Assembly: GCF_042427745.1 (NCBI RefSeq)
Contig: NZ_JBHMFA010000006.1
Reading direction: 5' to 3' (one strand)
DNA: 64,000 nucleotides
From: Algibacter miyuki
GTDB lineage: Bacteria > Bacteroidota > Bacteroidia > Flavobacteriales > Flavobacteriaceae
Made by a program: the position numbers and the translations under genes. The notes below the pieces were generated by a model. It was not told the origin of the DNA. It did no database searches and was given only the letters and a program-made list of their open reading frames with translations. Of this stretch, positions 20,401-26,979 are shown in pieces (the stretch's first letter is position 1; the number at the start of each line of letters is the position of its first letter).

Positions 20401-20812
20401 CAGATAGTTTGCAATAACTTAGAGTTAAATCTTCCAAACTTTCTAAACCGGACAGATTACCTAAATCAGTGGCACTTAAATCATTTCCATAAGATCCCGA
20501 ATTAGATGTTAAATCTAGTTTACGAAGGTGTTTCAGGTTGCTAAAAGTTGAAGAAATAGCACCAATAACTCGATTTCTAGGTAAAATAATTTCAACTACA
20601 TGTTCGTTTTCAACCACAACCCCATGCCAGTCTGTAGTGTGTAAATTATTTGTAGTAATATCCCATTTAGTAATCCAATTATCACCTCCCATAACATTGT
20701 AAAAATCTACAAGTGCTTGGTATTCTACGGTTGGTATCGGATTATTTTGTGCACATAATGGCGATAAAAAGAATACAAATAAAAATTTCAGTAAGACGTA
20801 CTTTTGCTTCAT
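14414..20812 (-). CDS. T9SS-secreted leucine-rich-repeat protein with dockerin-like domain
   Basis: A 2132-residue protein. The signal peptide (MKQKYVLLKFLFVFFLSPLCAQ) is followed by six LRR blocks. Each block opens with the cap YQALVDFYN..GG..W..KWD...W.G (plant-type LRR caps with the IP-x-S/LSG repeat style of LRRNT_2-containing proteins) and carries repeats such as LTNLKFLNLSHNTFSG. The caps lie at about residues 28, 353, 725, 1095, 1400 and 1673. Near 1850-1910 a dockerin type I-like pair of calcium loops is visible (GDSNLDSNLNVLDIQ and ADIDGDDNISILDVIK). The C-terminus has a T9SS type-A sorting domain (FPNPFKVETTLDFYIE...DMSGRLVEKI...MASGMYFYHI). It is the first gene of the operon with the cohesin-like giant protein. 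A role in adhesion or glycan/protein binding at the surface is inferred from the architecture; no catalytic domain is seen. Confidence 0.88.
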   Translation of the reverse strand: MKQKYVLLKFLFVFFLSPLCAQNNPIPTVEYQALVDFYNVMGGDNWITKWDITTNNLHTTDWHGVVVENEHVVEIILPRNRVIGAISSTFSNLKHLRKLDLTSNSGSYGNDLSATDLGNLSGLESLEDLTLSYCKLSGTIPSSWSQLTKLKNLNLYYNTFEGIIFSEIGNLTDLETINLSFNGFTTIPASIGNLGKLKTLNLSYNKLTGLPEELEDLTSLTSLNVNSNAISDIEAFLPASVYLPVSSQVLTLDEFVYNGEDVLLTTLPNITRYDRNKNDFSALNRFYVRINGSNIQTYITMNADGSLLIPKDYLNSLTEDKEVSLYQTSGSANASIITFAETTVDLEDVTDIEYQALVDFYNATGGDTTWQTKWDVSVNNLNLGAWYGLVIEDGHIVEINLPRNRVNGAIPASFSDLKFLRKLDLTSTTNYYANDLSTTDLDHLSGLESLEDLSLSYCKLSGNIPDSWSALTNLKFLNLSHNTFSGTVFSGIGDLTALESIDLSYNQFEAVPSSFGALVNLKTLTLNNNNFEGPIFGEISSLTALETINFSYNGFTTIPTSIGSLVNLKTFNLTYNKLTGLPEELEDLTSLTSLTVNSNAISDIEAFLPTSVYLPVSSQVITLDEFVYNGDDVLLTNLPNITRYDRNKNDFSALNRFYFRIDGSNIQTYLTMNADGNLLIPKDYLSAVAEDKVVSLYQTSGSASASTISFAETTVDLPGVPEIEYQALVDFYNATGGDTNWQTKWDVSVNNLNLGAWYGLVIEDGHIVEINLPRNRVNGAIPASFSDLKFLRKLDLTSTTNYYANDLSTTDLDHLSGLESLEDLSLSYCKLSGNVPDSWSALTNLKFLNLSHNTFSGTVFSDIGDLTALESIDLSYNQFEAVPSSFGALVNLKTLTLNNNNFEGPIFDEISSLTALEDINFSYNGFTTIPTSIGSLVNLNTFNLTYNKLTVLPEELEDLTSLTSLNVNSNEISDIEAFLPTSVYVPVSSQRITLDEFVYNGEEILLTNLPNITRYDRNKNDFSALNRFYFRIDGSNIQTYLTMNADGSLLIPKDYLNTLTEDKVVSLYQTSGSASASLITFAQTTVDLEEVADIEYQALVDFYNATGGVDFWQTKWDVSVNNLNMGAWHGLVIEEGHIVEINLPQNRLNGAIPLSFSDLKFLKKLDLSSSYSNYYNNNLSTTDLANLSGLERLEELNLSYCKIANTLPSSWSQLTNLKHIVLSNNTLEGAVFSEIGNLVLLESIDFSRNNLTAIPATLGYLTNLKSLNLSYNAINSSDTDFSSLPLTELNFNYQDIQIESIEIGANEINIDLPIPLTVALNDEVVTLDATNEFQLYVNNVYQKTSFSNNGKLVFSNINLLNLQVTDKLRVYQINGLSAYSNIYYDSVTFGAPLVDEEFEILKTIYNETNGGSWINTWDISENNLHIESWFGVSIKDGHVVSLNLFNNNLTGIIPEDITGLPNLKTLILSTNNLSGSIPESINLLTALESLDISSNMISGTIPTGISELQNLKKFAIGNNQFSGTIPAVLSDFSVLEYLDISSNSFSHVDKKLYYDYTNTYIDLRNQIINTNTVLSLEGDQLIVDLGNVATYDLENNNFEAKNTFVLLVDDVTHTTTTTNDLGEIIFTNVRVGEIPSEAKISIRQTTGTFRNTEFNYLGIEDKSNIPVTATEYQALVSFYNSLGGNQWTNSWDTTSNDLHSNKWYGVSTYDGHIVAIDLSGNNLSNTVPDIFDDLPYLNKLNLSSNHITTMTAVLPADVDVSLDRQVVDVGEIDLNKETVITDFSLNRYNHAQQGFNNQTYNLKIGSFLRTVNLAETGVKLIDLIRVWKIPSNEKVELRQVSGDAKNSIINYYLQYEAGDSNLDSNLNVLDIQTSINYILNNYVYYFNYNAADIDGDDNISILDVIKQVNIIQSQEVVPENRSAVIGKTSNGPVSKLRIENGLLWLDTNGNDVASLEILIKGTTKEALTERLSSLGFTVNLVNKGEYVSMIAYGFNAILNGEIELAKIDAENISIKSVILSDVNADEISSEIMESTLSTDVSEMLNTSNIYNFPNPFKVETTLDFYIESASSKATLSIYDMSGRLVEKIILKNLTLGKNQYRFKRKQMASGMYFYHINSNGARTILKGKMTIE
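16630..20740 (-). repeat. Large intragenic LRR module repeats
   Basis: Within the LRR gene, modules of about 1.1 kb repeat in tandem. The modules starting near 19760 and 18650 (and partly 17540) are almost identical at the DNA level. The stretch around 17690-17760 reappears at 18800-18870 and, slightly diverged, at 19910-19980. Smaller similarity continues into the flanking blocks. This is the pattern expected of recent duplication and homogenisation, and it could let the array expand or contract. Confidence 0.85.
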
Positions 20813-21170
20813 ATTGCTAAATTTGAATTGTTAAATATCTACGCTGTGTTTCTATGCTATTTTATCATTTACGTCACATTTTGAAAACACTCTAATAATC
20901 ACAATATGACCATTTTTAAAAAACATTGAATCACTACTAAGTGCATTTCAACATCGTGAAAAAATCGTTTTTTGTAATGAAAACCTTTTGTTATGAATAA
21001 TTTCAAAGTGTGTATAACAGGATTCTAAATATTCATCATTTAGAACCTTGTTTACTTTGGGAGAAGATGTGAATTCACCTTTTTAAATGGCACTATTTTC
21101 GTGTCCATTTAACTAAGATAAATCGAGTTGCTATAAACTATATCAAATATAAATTTCCTTTTTAAAATAG

Positions 21171-21209
21171 GATATAACATATGTAACAAATGATATAAAA
21201 TATGTAACA
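21171..21209. repeat. Two near-identical direct repeats, 21-nt period
   Basis: gatataacatatgtaaca and gatataaaatatgtaaca start 21 nt apart, two turns of the DNA helix. One base differs over 18. They sit about 360 bp upstream of the LRR operon start. A tandem operator is possible but unproven. Confidence 0.5.
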
Positions 21210-21344
21210 CTACAGTAATATCAAGTGGTATCAGAGAAACAAGAGACATTTTAATTAAGCGTCACTTAATATTACGATAATGTTCTTTTATTAAAAATTC
21301 TCTTAAAAAAATTTATAAAAACAGCTTTTTTATGGTGCAAAACA

Positions 21345-21390
21345 CAAAAAAGCAGAACAACTTATTTTACAAAGTTATCCTGCTTTTTTT
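21345..21390 (-). terminator. Terminator after sulfatase gene
   Basis: An inverted repeat pairs the aaaaaagcag arm with ctgctttttt plus a second short arm (caactt with aagtt). Read on the minus strand it ends in a T-run, about 72 bp after the sulfatase stop. The symmetrical A/T flanks mean it could also work rightwards. Confidence 0.75.
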
Positions 21391-21461
21391 ATTGTTTCGC
21401 TTAAATGAAAATCATTCTAGCACTAGCTCTAAATGGCTTTACATCACAACTATTTTCGTTG

Positions 21462-23024
21462 TTAGGTTTTATTAGGTTTTACATGATTAGGCCCTAAACC
21501 ATTTCTCCAATTGTTCCCACAGGCTTTGTATAGCAATTGCTTTAAGGCTTCTGTTTTTTCAGGATATTCTGATGATAATTCATTGGATTCTTTATAATCA
21601 TCGGGTAAAAAATAAAGTTGAAACACGTCTTTTTTAAGAAAATAACGTAATTTCCAACCGTCGTTAGTTACTATAGCAGGGCCCAACGTAGACGCATAAA
21701 CCGTATATTCTTTTTCTACACTTTTTTCTCCAAAAAGCGTTTTCGCATACGAGATAGCATCTTTTTCTTTTAGAGGTTCTGCGCCCACAATTTCGGCTAA
21801 CGTATTCAGAAAATCGTAATTATTTACCAATTGAGTCGAAATAACGCCTGGTTCAATTTTTCCTTTCCAATACCAAAACAATGGTACACGCACGCCCCCT
21901 TCCCAGTTAGAGCGCTTAATGCCTGCCATGCCATTATTACCGTCAAAAACATCCCCACTTAAATCACTATAAAATTTAGTGCTAACATTGTTATAAACTT
22001 CTCCCGTTTGCACGTTCCGTTTCTTGTCCGTTTCTCCTGGTTGTTGATAATAGAGTTCATGCCCATTATCAGCCGAAAAAACCAAAATGGTATTGTCTAG
22101 AATATCTAGCGCTTCCAATTTTGCATAAATTCGTCCCACATCGTCATCCAACATTTTCACCATCGAAGCATATTCTTTTTCAAGTTCCGTAAGATCAGGA
22201 TTGTTTTTAAACTCGGCCGCAACCTCAGGTATTGCAATTGGTCCATGCGGTAATTGCGAAGGAAAAAACACAAAAAAAGGTTGCTCTGTTTCCTTCTCAC
22301 TTTGAACATCGAGATAATTTAATAATTTATCCATGATGATATTTTCCGAATAAACAGCCTTCCCTGTCATATCCCATCGTTTTTTATAATTTTCTGGAGA
22401 TTCTGGTTCTGGATGCTTTCCGCAATCATCAAAAACATTTCCTGGAATATCAAATTTCTTTCCATTTTCAAACAAAAATGGCGGATAAAATCCATGACAA
22501 CGCTGGTGATCGTAATACCCAAAATGGTAGTCCCATCCATGGCGTTCAATCCGTTCGGGAGTTGTTGCAAAACCCCATTCCAACTTACCAAACTCGGCTG
22601 TAGTGTAACCCGCATTTTTAGCCACTTGTGCCAAAAAAACATCATCTTTTTTAGCCGGCATGGCTACCTCATGAATACGTTCTTTTATTTCATCAAAAGT
22701 TAAACCTTTATCCAATTTCTGATATATTCCTGCTTGCGTAACATTGTACGCATCCGTTCTACAATCGTTCATACCCGTAATTAAACTAGCGCGAGCAGGC
22801 GAACAATAATAACTTCCGTAGGCATTATCAAAACGTATCCCTTCACTTGCTAATTTATCTATGTTTGGCGTACTAATAATTTTCTGCCCATACGTTCCCA
22901 ACAAACCACGTCCCAAATCATCAGCATAAATAAAGATAATGTTGGGTTGCTTTTCTTGTGCTACCAAGAAATTACTAACCATTATGGTAATAATAACAAC
23001 AAATTTCAATCCTCTGTTTTTCAT
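21462..23024 (-). CDS. Sulfatase, S1 family, Cys type, exported
   Basis: A 520-residue arylsulfatase-superfamily enzyme that should remove sulfate esters from an algal polysaccharide or its oligosaccharides. The N-terminal signal peptide is MKNRGLKFVVIITIMVSNFLVAQ. Metal ligands appear in IYADDLGRG (Asp35, Asp36). The modification motif C-x-P-x-R is present as Cys74-Ser-Pro-Ala-Arg78 in YYCSPARASLITG, so the cysteine should be converted to formylglycine by a maturase encoded elsewhere. Further conserved parts are VFSADNGHELYYQ and SNWEGGVRVPLFWYW. It is the second gene after GH95 with a 12-bp gap, so the two are probably one transcript. The sugar and sulfate position cannot be read from the sequence. 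Confidence 0.93.
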   Translation of the reverse strand: MKNRGLKFVVIITIMVSNFLVAQEKQPNIIFIYADDLGRGLLGTYGQKIISTPNIDKLASEGIRFDNAYGSYYCSPARASLITGMNDCRTDAYNVTQAGIYQKLDKGLTFDEIKERIHEVAMPAKKDDVFLAQVAKNAGYTTAEFGKLEWGFATTPERIERHGWDYHFGYYDHQRCHGFYPPFLFENGKKFDIPGNVFDDCGKHPEPESPENYKKRWDMTGKAVYSENIIMDKLLNYLDVQSEKETEQPFFVFFPSQLPHGPIAIPEVAAEFKNNPDLTELEKEYASMVKMLDDDVGRIYAKLEALDILDNTILVFSADNGHELYYQQPGETDKKRNVQTGEVYNNVSTKFYSDLSGDVFDGNNGMAGIKRSNWEGGVRVPLFWYWKGKIEPGVISTQLVNNYDFLNTLAEIVGAEPLKEKDAISYAKTLFGEKSVEKEYTVYASTLGPAIVTNDGWKLRYFLKKDVFQLYFLPDDYKESNELSSEYPEKTEALKQLLYKACGNNWRNGLGPNHVKPNKT

Positions 23025-23036
23025 AATAGACTTATT

Positions 23037-25391
23037 TTAAATTTGCTTTAATTCCCCATTAAAACTAAAAACGTCATCTTTTTGGGTATCCACTTCTATC
23101 TCCTTGTCATAATAACGTAAGTTTAAAGTATTTCCTAATTTTGAAGTAATCTCTAAGGACTTCAATTGGCCTAATTCCCAGGTGATATCAATTTCGAAAC
23201 CTTTTCTAGCCATAATACCTTGTATACTTCCCGATGCCCAAGCTGCTGGTAATGCTGGTAGAATGTGTATTTCTCCGGTATGACTTTGCATGAGCATTTC
23301 TGTTATTCCGGAAACGACACCAAAATTTCCATCAATTTGAAATGGAGGATGTACATCTAATAAATTTGGTAAAGTAGATTTACGTTGTAATGCCAAAATA
23401 TTCTCGTAAGCTTTATTGCCTTCTAACAAACGTGCGTAAAAATTGATAATCCAAGCTCGGCTCCATCCTGTATGGCCACCACCTTTAGACAAACGGCCTG
23501 CAATAGTTTTTTTTGCAGCCTCGAAAAGTTCTGGTGTTTTCAACTTTGAAATTTGATTAGATGGATGCAAAGCATATAAATGCGAAATATGTCGATGCCC
23601 CGGCATAGCCTCTTCCAACTCGTCTACCCATTCTAATAACCGACCATCCTTACCAATTTTAAGCGGTGGCATTTGTTTAATTTTACTTTTAAGTAAATCG
23701 CTAAATGCTTTATCCATATTTAAAATTTCTGCGGAAGCAATACAGTTATTAAATAATTCTAACACAATAGCACGGTCCATTGTGGGACTTATGTTTAGTG
23801 TGGCCTTTTCTCCTTCTTTGGTTAAAAAGTTATTTTCGGGTGAAATAGATGGCCCCGTAACCAGAAGCCCAGTTTTCGGATCCTCAACCATGAAATCGAC
23901 AAAAAACAAAGCCGCTTCTTTCATAATAGGATACGCCTCTTTTTCAAGATAGGTTTTATCTTCCGTGTATTCATAATGCGTAAATAAATGCTGAGCACAC
24001 CAAGCCGCACCCATAGGCCACATACCATATCTGGCTTTTCCAAAAGCCGCTGTAGAATGCCAAACATCACTAGTATGGTGCGCTACAAAACCTCTCGCGT
24101 TATAAGTTTTTTTTGCCGTAATACGCCCCATTTCTCGCAAGTTTCCTATAAATTCTAAAAAAGGTTCGTGGCATTCCGCCAAATTTGTCATTTCGGCCAT
24201 CCAATAATTCATTTGAACATTGATGTTAATATGATAATCTGAATTCCAAGGTGGCGTAAATCCATTTGCCCAAATACCTTGTAAATTAGCTGGTAATGTA
24301 CCCGGACGTGAACTACTAATTAATAAATATCGGCCAAATTGATATTGAAGCTGCGTTAAATAATTATCTACAGCACCTTCCTTTACTTGCTTTAAGCGTT
24401 CATCAGTTGGTAAAGCTTCTCCTGTATCATCCGATATTTTGAAAGCCAATCTATTAAACAAACTTTGATAATCCTGAGTATGGCGCTCGAATAGTTTTTT
24501 ATATGATGTAGAAACTACGTTTTTGTACATTTCGTTACAATTTGTTTCTGGGTTAGAACCACGGTAATCACTAGCTGCAATAACTTTTATAATGACTTCA
24601 TCAGCATTAGAAATTACGACTTTTCCTTTTTTAATTTCAGAAAAGCCACCTTTAGTTTCAAAATGAATTATAGCATGAAACTTTACACCGTGACCATTAC
24701 CCACATGTTCAAAAAACTCAATTTTGTTATCAGATACTGAAATTTCAGTTTGTTTATTACGCTTTACCCAAGCGGATAAATTAATCTCACCTTTTTTATC
24801 TGCGGAATACTTATAAACCATGACTTTATCTGGAAAACTAGAAAAGTAATCGCGTTTAAAATGAACACCTTCATTATTAAAAGACGTTGTTACCAACGAT
24901 GTTTTAATATCTAGCTCACGCTTATAATTTGATAATGAATCTAAATTTGGAGTCTCAATAAAGAGATTAGCCAACATTTGATAAGTACTTTTCCCTGCAG
25001 GTAAACGCTCGGTTAAAATTTTATCCTGAACCATGGCTTCCGCATCCATATAATCTCCATCAAAAAGTAGTTTTTGTATGGTATCAATGTATTTTCCGGC
25101 ATCCTTTTTATCCCGGTTATAATCTTTGCCACCTGTCCAAATCGTTTCTTCATTTAGGCAAATAATTTCGTTTTCTGGGTTTCCATAAATCATAGCTCCA
25201 AGACTTCCATTACCTATTGGTAGTCCTTCATTCCACTTTTCAGTAGGCTGATTAAACCATATTTTTAAAGGGCTTATTTCCTTCGCTTCTTTTGTTTGAT
25301 TACAGCTAAAAAAAGTGAATGCGACTAACATTAAACAAGTTAATTTACTCGATAATTTAATTAGGGCTGTAATGTATTGCTGTTTTATCAT
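23037..25391 (-). CDS. GH95 glycoside hydrolase (alpha-L-fucosidase or alpha-L-galactosidase), lipoprotein
   Basis: A 784-residue family GH95 enzyme. The N-terminal signature LKIWFNQPTEKWNEGLPIGNGSLGAMIYGNPENE is diagnostic in style (IWFNQPTEKWNEGLPIGNG), and the barrel carries LPANLQGIWANG and FQIDGNFGVVSGITEMLMQS, the conserved active-site region near the C-terminus, then ILPALPAAWASG. The N-terminus has a lipobox-like cysteine (FTFFSCNQ), suggesting an outer-membrane lipoprotein. GH95 enzymes invert and cleave terminal alpha-1,2-L-fucose; some members act on alpha-L-galactose, which would fit a porphyran- or fucoidan-type substrate. It starts the GH95-sulfatase unit. Confidence 0.92.
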   Translation of the reverse strand: MIKQQYITALIKLSSKLTCLMLVAFTFFSCNQTKEAKEISPLKIWFNQPTEKWNEGLPIGNGSLGAMIYGNPENEIICLNEETIWTGGKDYNRDKKDAGKYIDTIQKLLFDGDYMDAEAMVQDKILTERLPAGKSTYQMLANLFIETPNLDSLSNYKRELDIKTSLVTTSFNNEGVHFKRDYFSSFPDKVMVYKYSADKKGEINLSAWVKRNKQTEISVSDNKIEFFEHVGNGHGVKFHAIIHFETKGGFSEIKKGKVVISNADEVIIKVIAASDYRGSNPETNCNEMYKNVVSTSYKKLFERHTQDYQSLFNRLAFKISDDTGEALPTDERLKQVKEGAVDNYLTQLQYQFGRYLLISSSRPGTLPANLQGIWANGFTPPWNSDYHININVQMNYWMAEMTNLAECHEPFLEFIGNLREMGRITAKKTYNARGFVAHHTSDVWHSTAAFGKARYGMWPMGAAWCAQHLFTHYEYTEDKTYLEKEAYPIMKEAALFFVDFMVEDPKTGLLVTGPSISPENNFLTKEGEKATLNISPTMDRAIVLELFNNCIASAEILNMDKAFSDLLKSKIKQMPPLKIGKDGRLLEWVDELEEAMPGHRHISHLYALHPSNQISKLKTPELFEAAKKTIAGRLSKGGGHTGWSRAWIINFYARLLEGNKAYENILALQRKSTLPNLLDVHPPFQIDGNFGVVSGITEMLMQSHTGEIHILPALPAAWASGSIQGIMARKGFEIDITWELGQLKSLEITSKLGNTLNLRYYDKEIEVDTQKDDVFSFNGELKQI

Positions 25392-25843
25392 ATTTGTTTG
25401 GTTGTTTAGTTGTGGTTTGTTTTTAATAAATATTTTAATTTACTTTTTTATTTATGACTGAAACTAAAGACAATCACACGTTTTTCATGAAAAGAATTAT
25501 CGTGTTGAATAACTAACCTTCAGCTTATCAAGGCTAAGATTACAGCGCCTTTTCAATTCCTTTTAGAATCCATTTACTCAACTTTTTACAGCCTATCTTA
25601 ACTATAGCGTACATATAACTGTAGTTATTTTTCTGTATTTCTTCATTTCTAGATTATTTGATCTTATTTGCTTTGCGTTGATTAAATTACTGCTTTTTAT
25701 ATTAAAAGAATGGCCAATCTATAGATTGGCCAAAACTGTTTACTTATTTATCAAACTAAATCGTTATTAATATTTTGAGGTTTAATACGCATTACTTTAT
25801 TTGATGCTGTTATACACTATAACCAAAATATTGCTTTCTGATT
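25392..25843. other. Intergenic region between GH43-like and GH95 genes
   Basis: 452 bp without a gene. It contains the likely terminator palindrome (25711-25732) of the upstream gene and must contain the GH95 promoter. No other feature is recognisable. Confidence 0.6.
25711..25732 (-). terminator. Perfect palindrome, likely terminator
   Basis: An 11-base half (tggccaatcta) followed directly by its exact complement makes a 22-base palindrome about 112 bp after the GH43-like stop. Minus-strand sequence after it is T-rich (attcttttaat). It could fold as a 9-bp stem with a 4-nt loop and terminate, but an operator cannot be excluded. Confidence 0.55.
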
Positions 25844-26893
25844 TTACTCAAAATTTATTTTAAACACATGAGAACTACTACCATAACCTGGTTTTACCTG
25901 AACTCCTGTCGCTAAATACAAATATGCAGGCTTATCATCTATAAAAAGTATTTGTGCACGCTCTAAATGGCCATCTTTTTTACCTCGATATGAAACAGCA
26001 TCTTTTAAATATTCTTCACCAACATAGTGTAACAAATCTTCGTAAGCACGTTCTGTTTTTTCAGCAGGAAAAGAAAATCCATCACCCGATTTCCATAATA
26101 GACCACCACCGCTATTTCCTAAAGACGCTCTAAAATCACGACTAATCATGTATACAGAATCTTTCATTGTAAACGCATAAGCATCCTCAAGCGGCATTTT
26201 TTCTTCGGTTACTCTTGTTGGTTGATGTATATATGGGCCTTCAACATTATCGGCTACCACAACACCATAAGAATACACATAACCTTTAGGTTCTTTTCTA
26301 ACTACAGATTTATGATATAAAAAGTACTTACCGTTATATTTAATTAATGATGGGTTGGAAACTCCTAATCTGGCCGTGTAATTCCAAACTTCAGGATTTT
26401 TAGTTTGACGTAAAATAGTACCATCGGCTTCGGCTCCTTTTGCTGGTCGCCAAGTATCGTTTAAATCATCGGCAACATACATCACAATACGTTGTGTTTT
26501 TAAATCGTTGTTTTCGTTAACAATAAAACAAAGTTGATATTGCCCATCAATATTGCTAATTGTTGGGTTATGTGGTGAATTAAACAAACCATCTTGATCT
26601 TTCACTGCGATACCAACATATTCAAAAGGTCCTTCTGGACTATCGCTCACATAGTGTCCAATTTCGCAATCTTTAAACCAGCCGCTAAAATCAGATTGTG
26701 TTGCGGTAGACCATTGTGCCGAAAACAAATGCGTTTTGCCATCCTTATCTTGTACAGGAGAAGAACCCCAAACATGCATATCTTTTTGTGCCGCAGCATT
26801 GCCTATATATTCAAATTTCATTTTTTGAGCTTGGCTATTACAGCTAAAAATTAAAAGCAATAATGTTAATAATGTAATGTGTTGTAATTTCAT
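25844..26893 (-). CDS. GH43-like five-bladed beta-propeller glycosidase, lipoprotein
   Basis: A 349-residue exported protein. Its N-terminus LLLLIFSCNSQAQ looks like a lipobox. The body has five-bladed propeller features of GH43-related enzymes: an early strand with HVWGSSPVQDKDG, repeated YLFY/YFLYHKS blade motifs, SPEGPFEY, NVEGPYIHQ, and acidic blade residues such as LEDAYAF and HLERAQIL that are the usual places for catalytic Asp/Glu. It is not close enough by eye to a characterised GH43 subfamily, so activity (arabinosidase, xylosidase or galactosidase-like) is open. It is the middle gene between GH2 (86 bp upstream) and the GH95 unit. Confidence 0.65.
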   Translation of the reverse strand: MKLQHITLLTLLLLIFSCNSQAQKMKFEYIGNAAAQKDMHVWGSSPVQDKDGKTHLFSAQWSTATQSDFSGWFKDCEIGHYVSDSPEGPFEYVGIAVKDQDGLFNSPHNPTISNIDGQYQLCFIVNENNDLKTQRIVMYVADDLNDTWRPAKGAEADGTILRQTKNPEVWNYTARLGVSNPSLIKYNGKYFLYHKSVVRKEPKGYVYSYGVVVADNVEGPYIHQPTRVTEEKMPLEDAYAFTMKDSVYMISRDFRASLGNSGGGLLWKSGDGFSFPAEKTERAYEDLLHYVGEEYLKDAVSYRGKKDGHLERAQILFIDDKPAYLYLATGVQVKPGYGSSSHVFKINFE

Positions 26894-26979
26894 TTTTGTT
26901 TTGTTTTTGTATTCTATCTTTAATAATTAAGTTGATTTTCAAATAACACTCTTATTTTTGTGTTTTCTTCTCAAATTTT

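Larger units (their letters stand above)
20813..21461. other. Intergenic region upstream of the LRR operon
   Basis: This is 649 bp without a credible gene. It must contain the promoter of the giant-protein operon (leftward). It also holds a 21-nt-period direct repeat (21171-21209) and the terminator of the sulfatase transcript (21345-21390). Nothing else is recognisable. Confidence 0.6.

Noticed and set aside
25711..25732. Perfect palindrome taken as an operator
   Set aside because: Its position 112 bp after a stop and the T-rich sequence after it favour a terminator; no regulator gene lies near.
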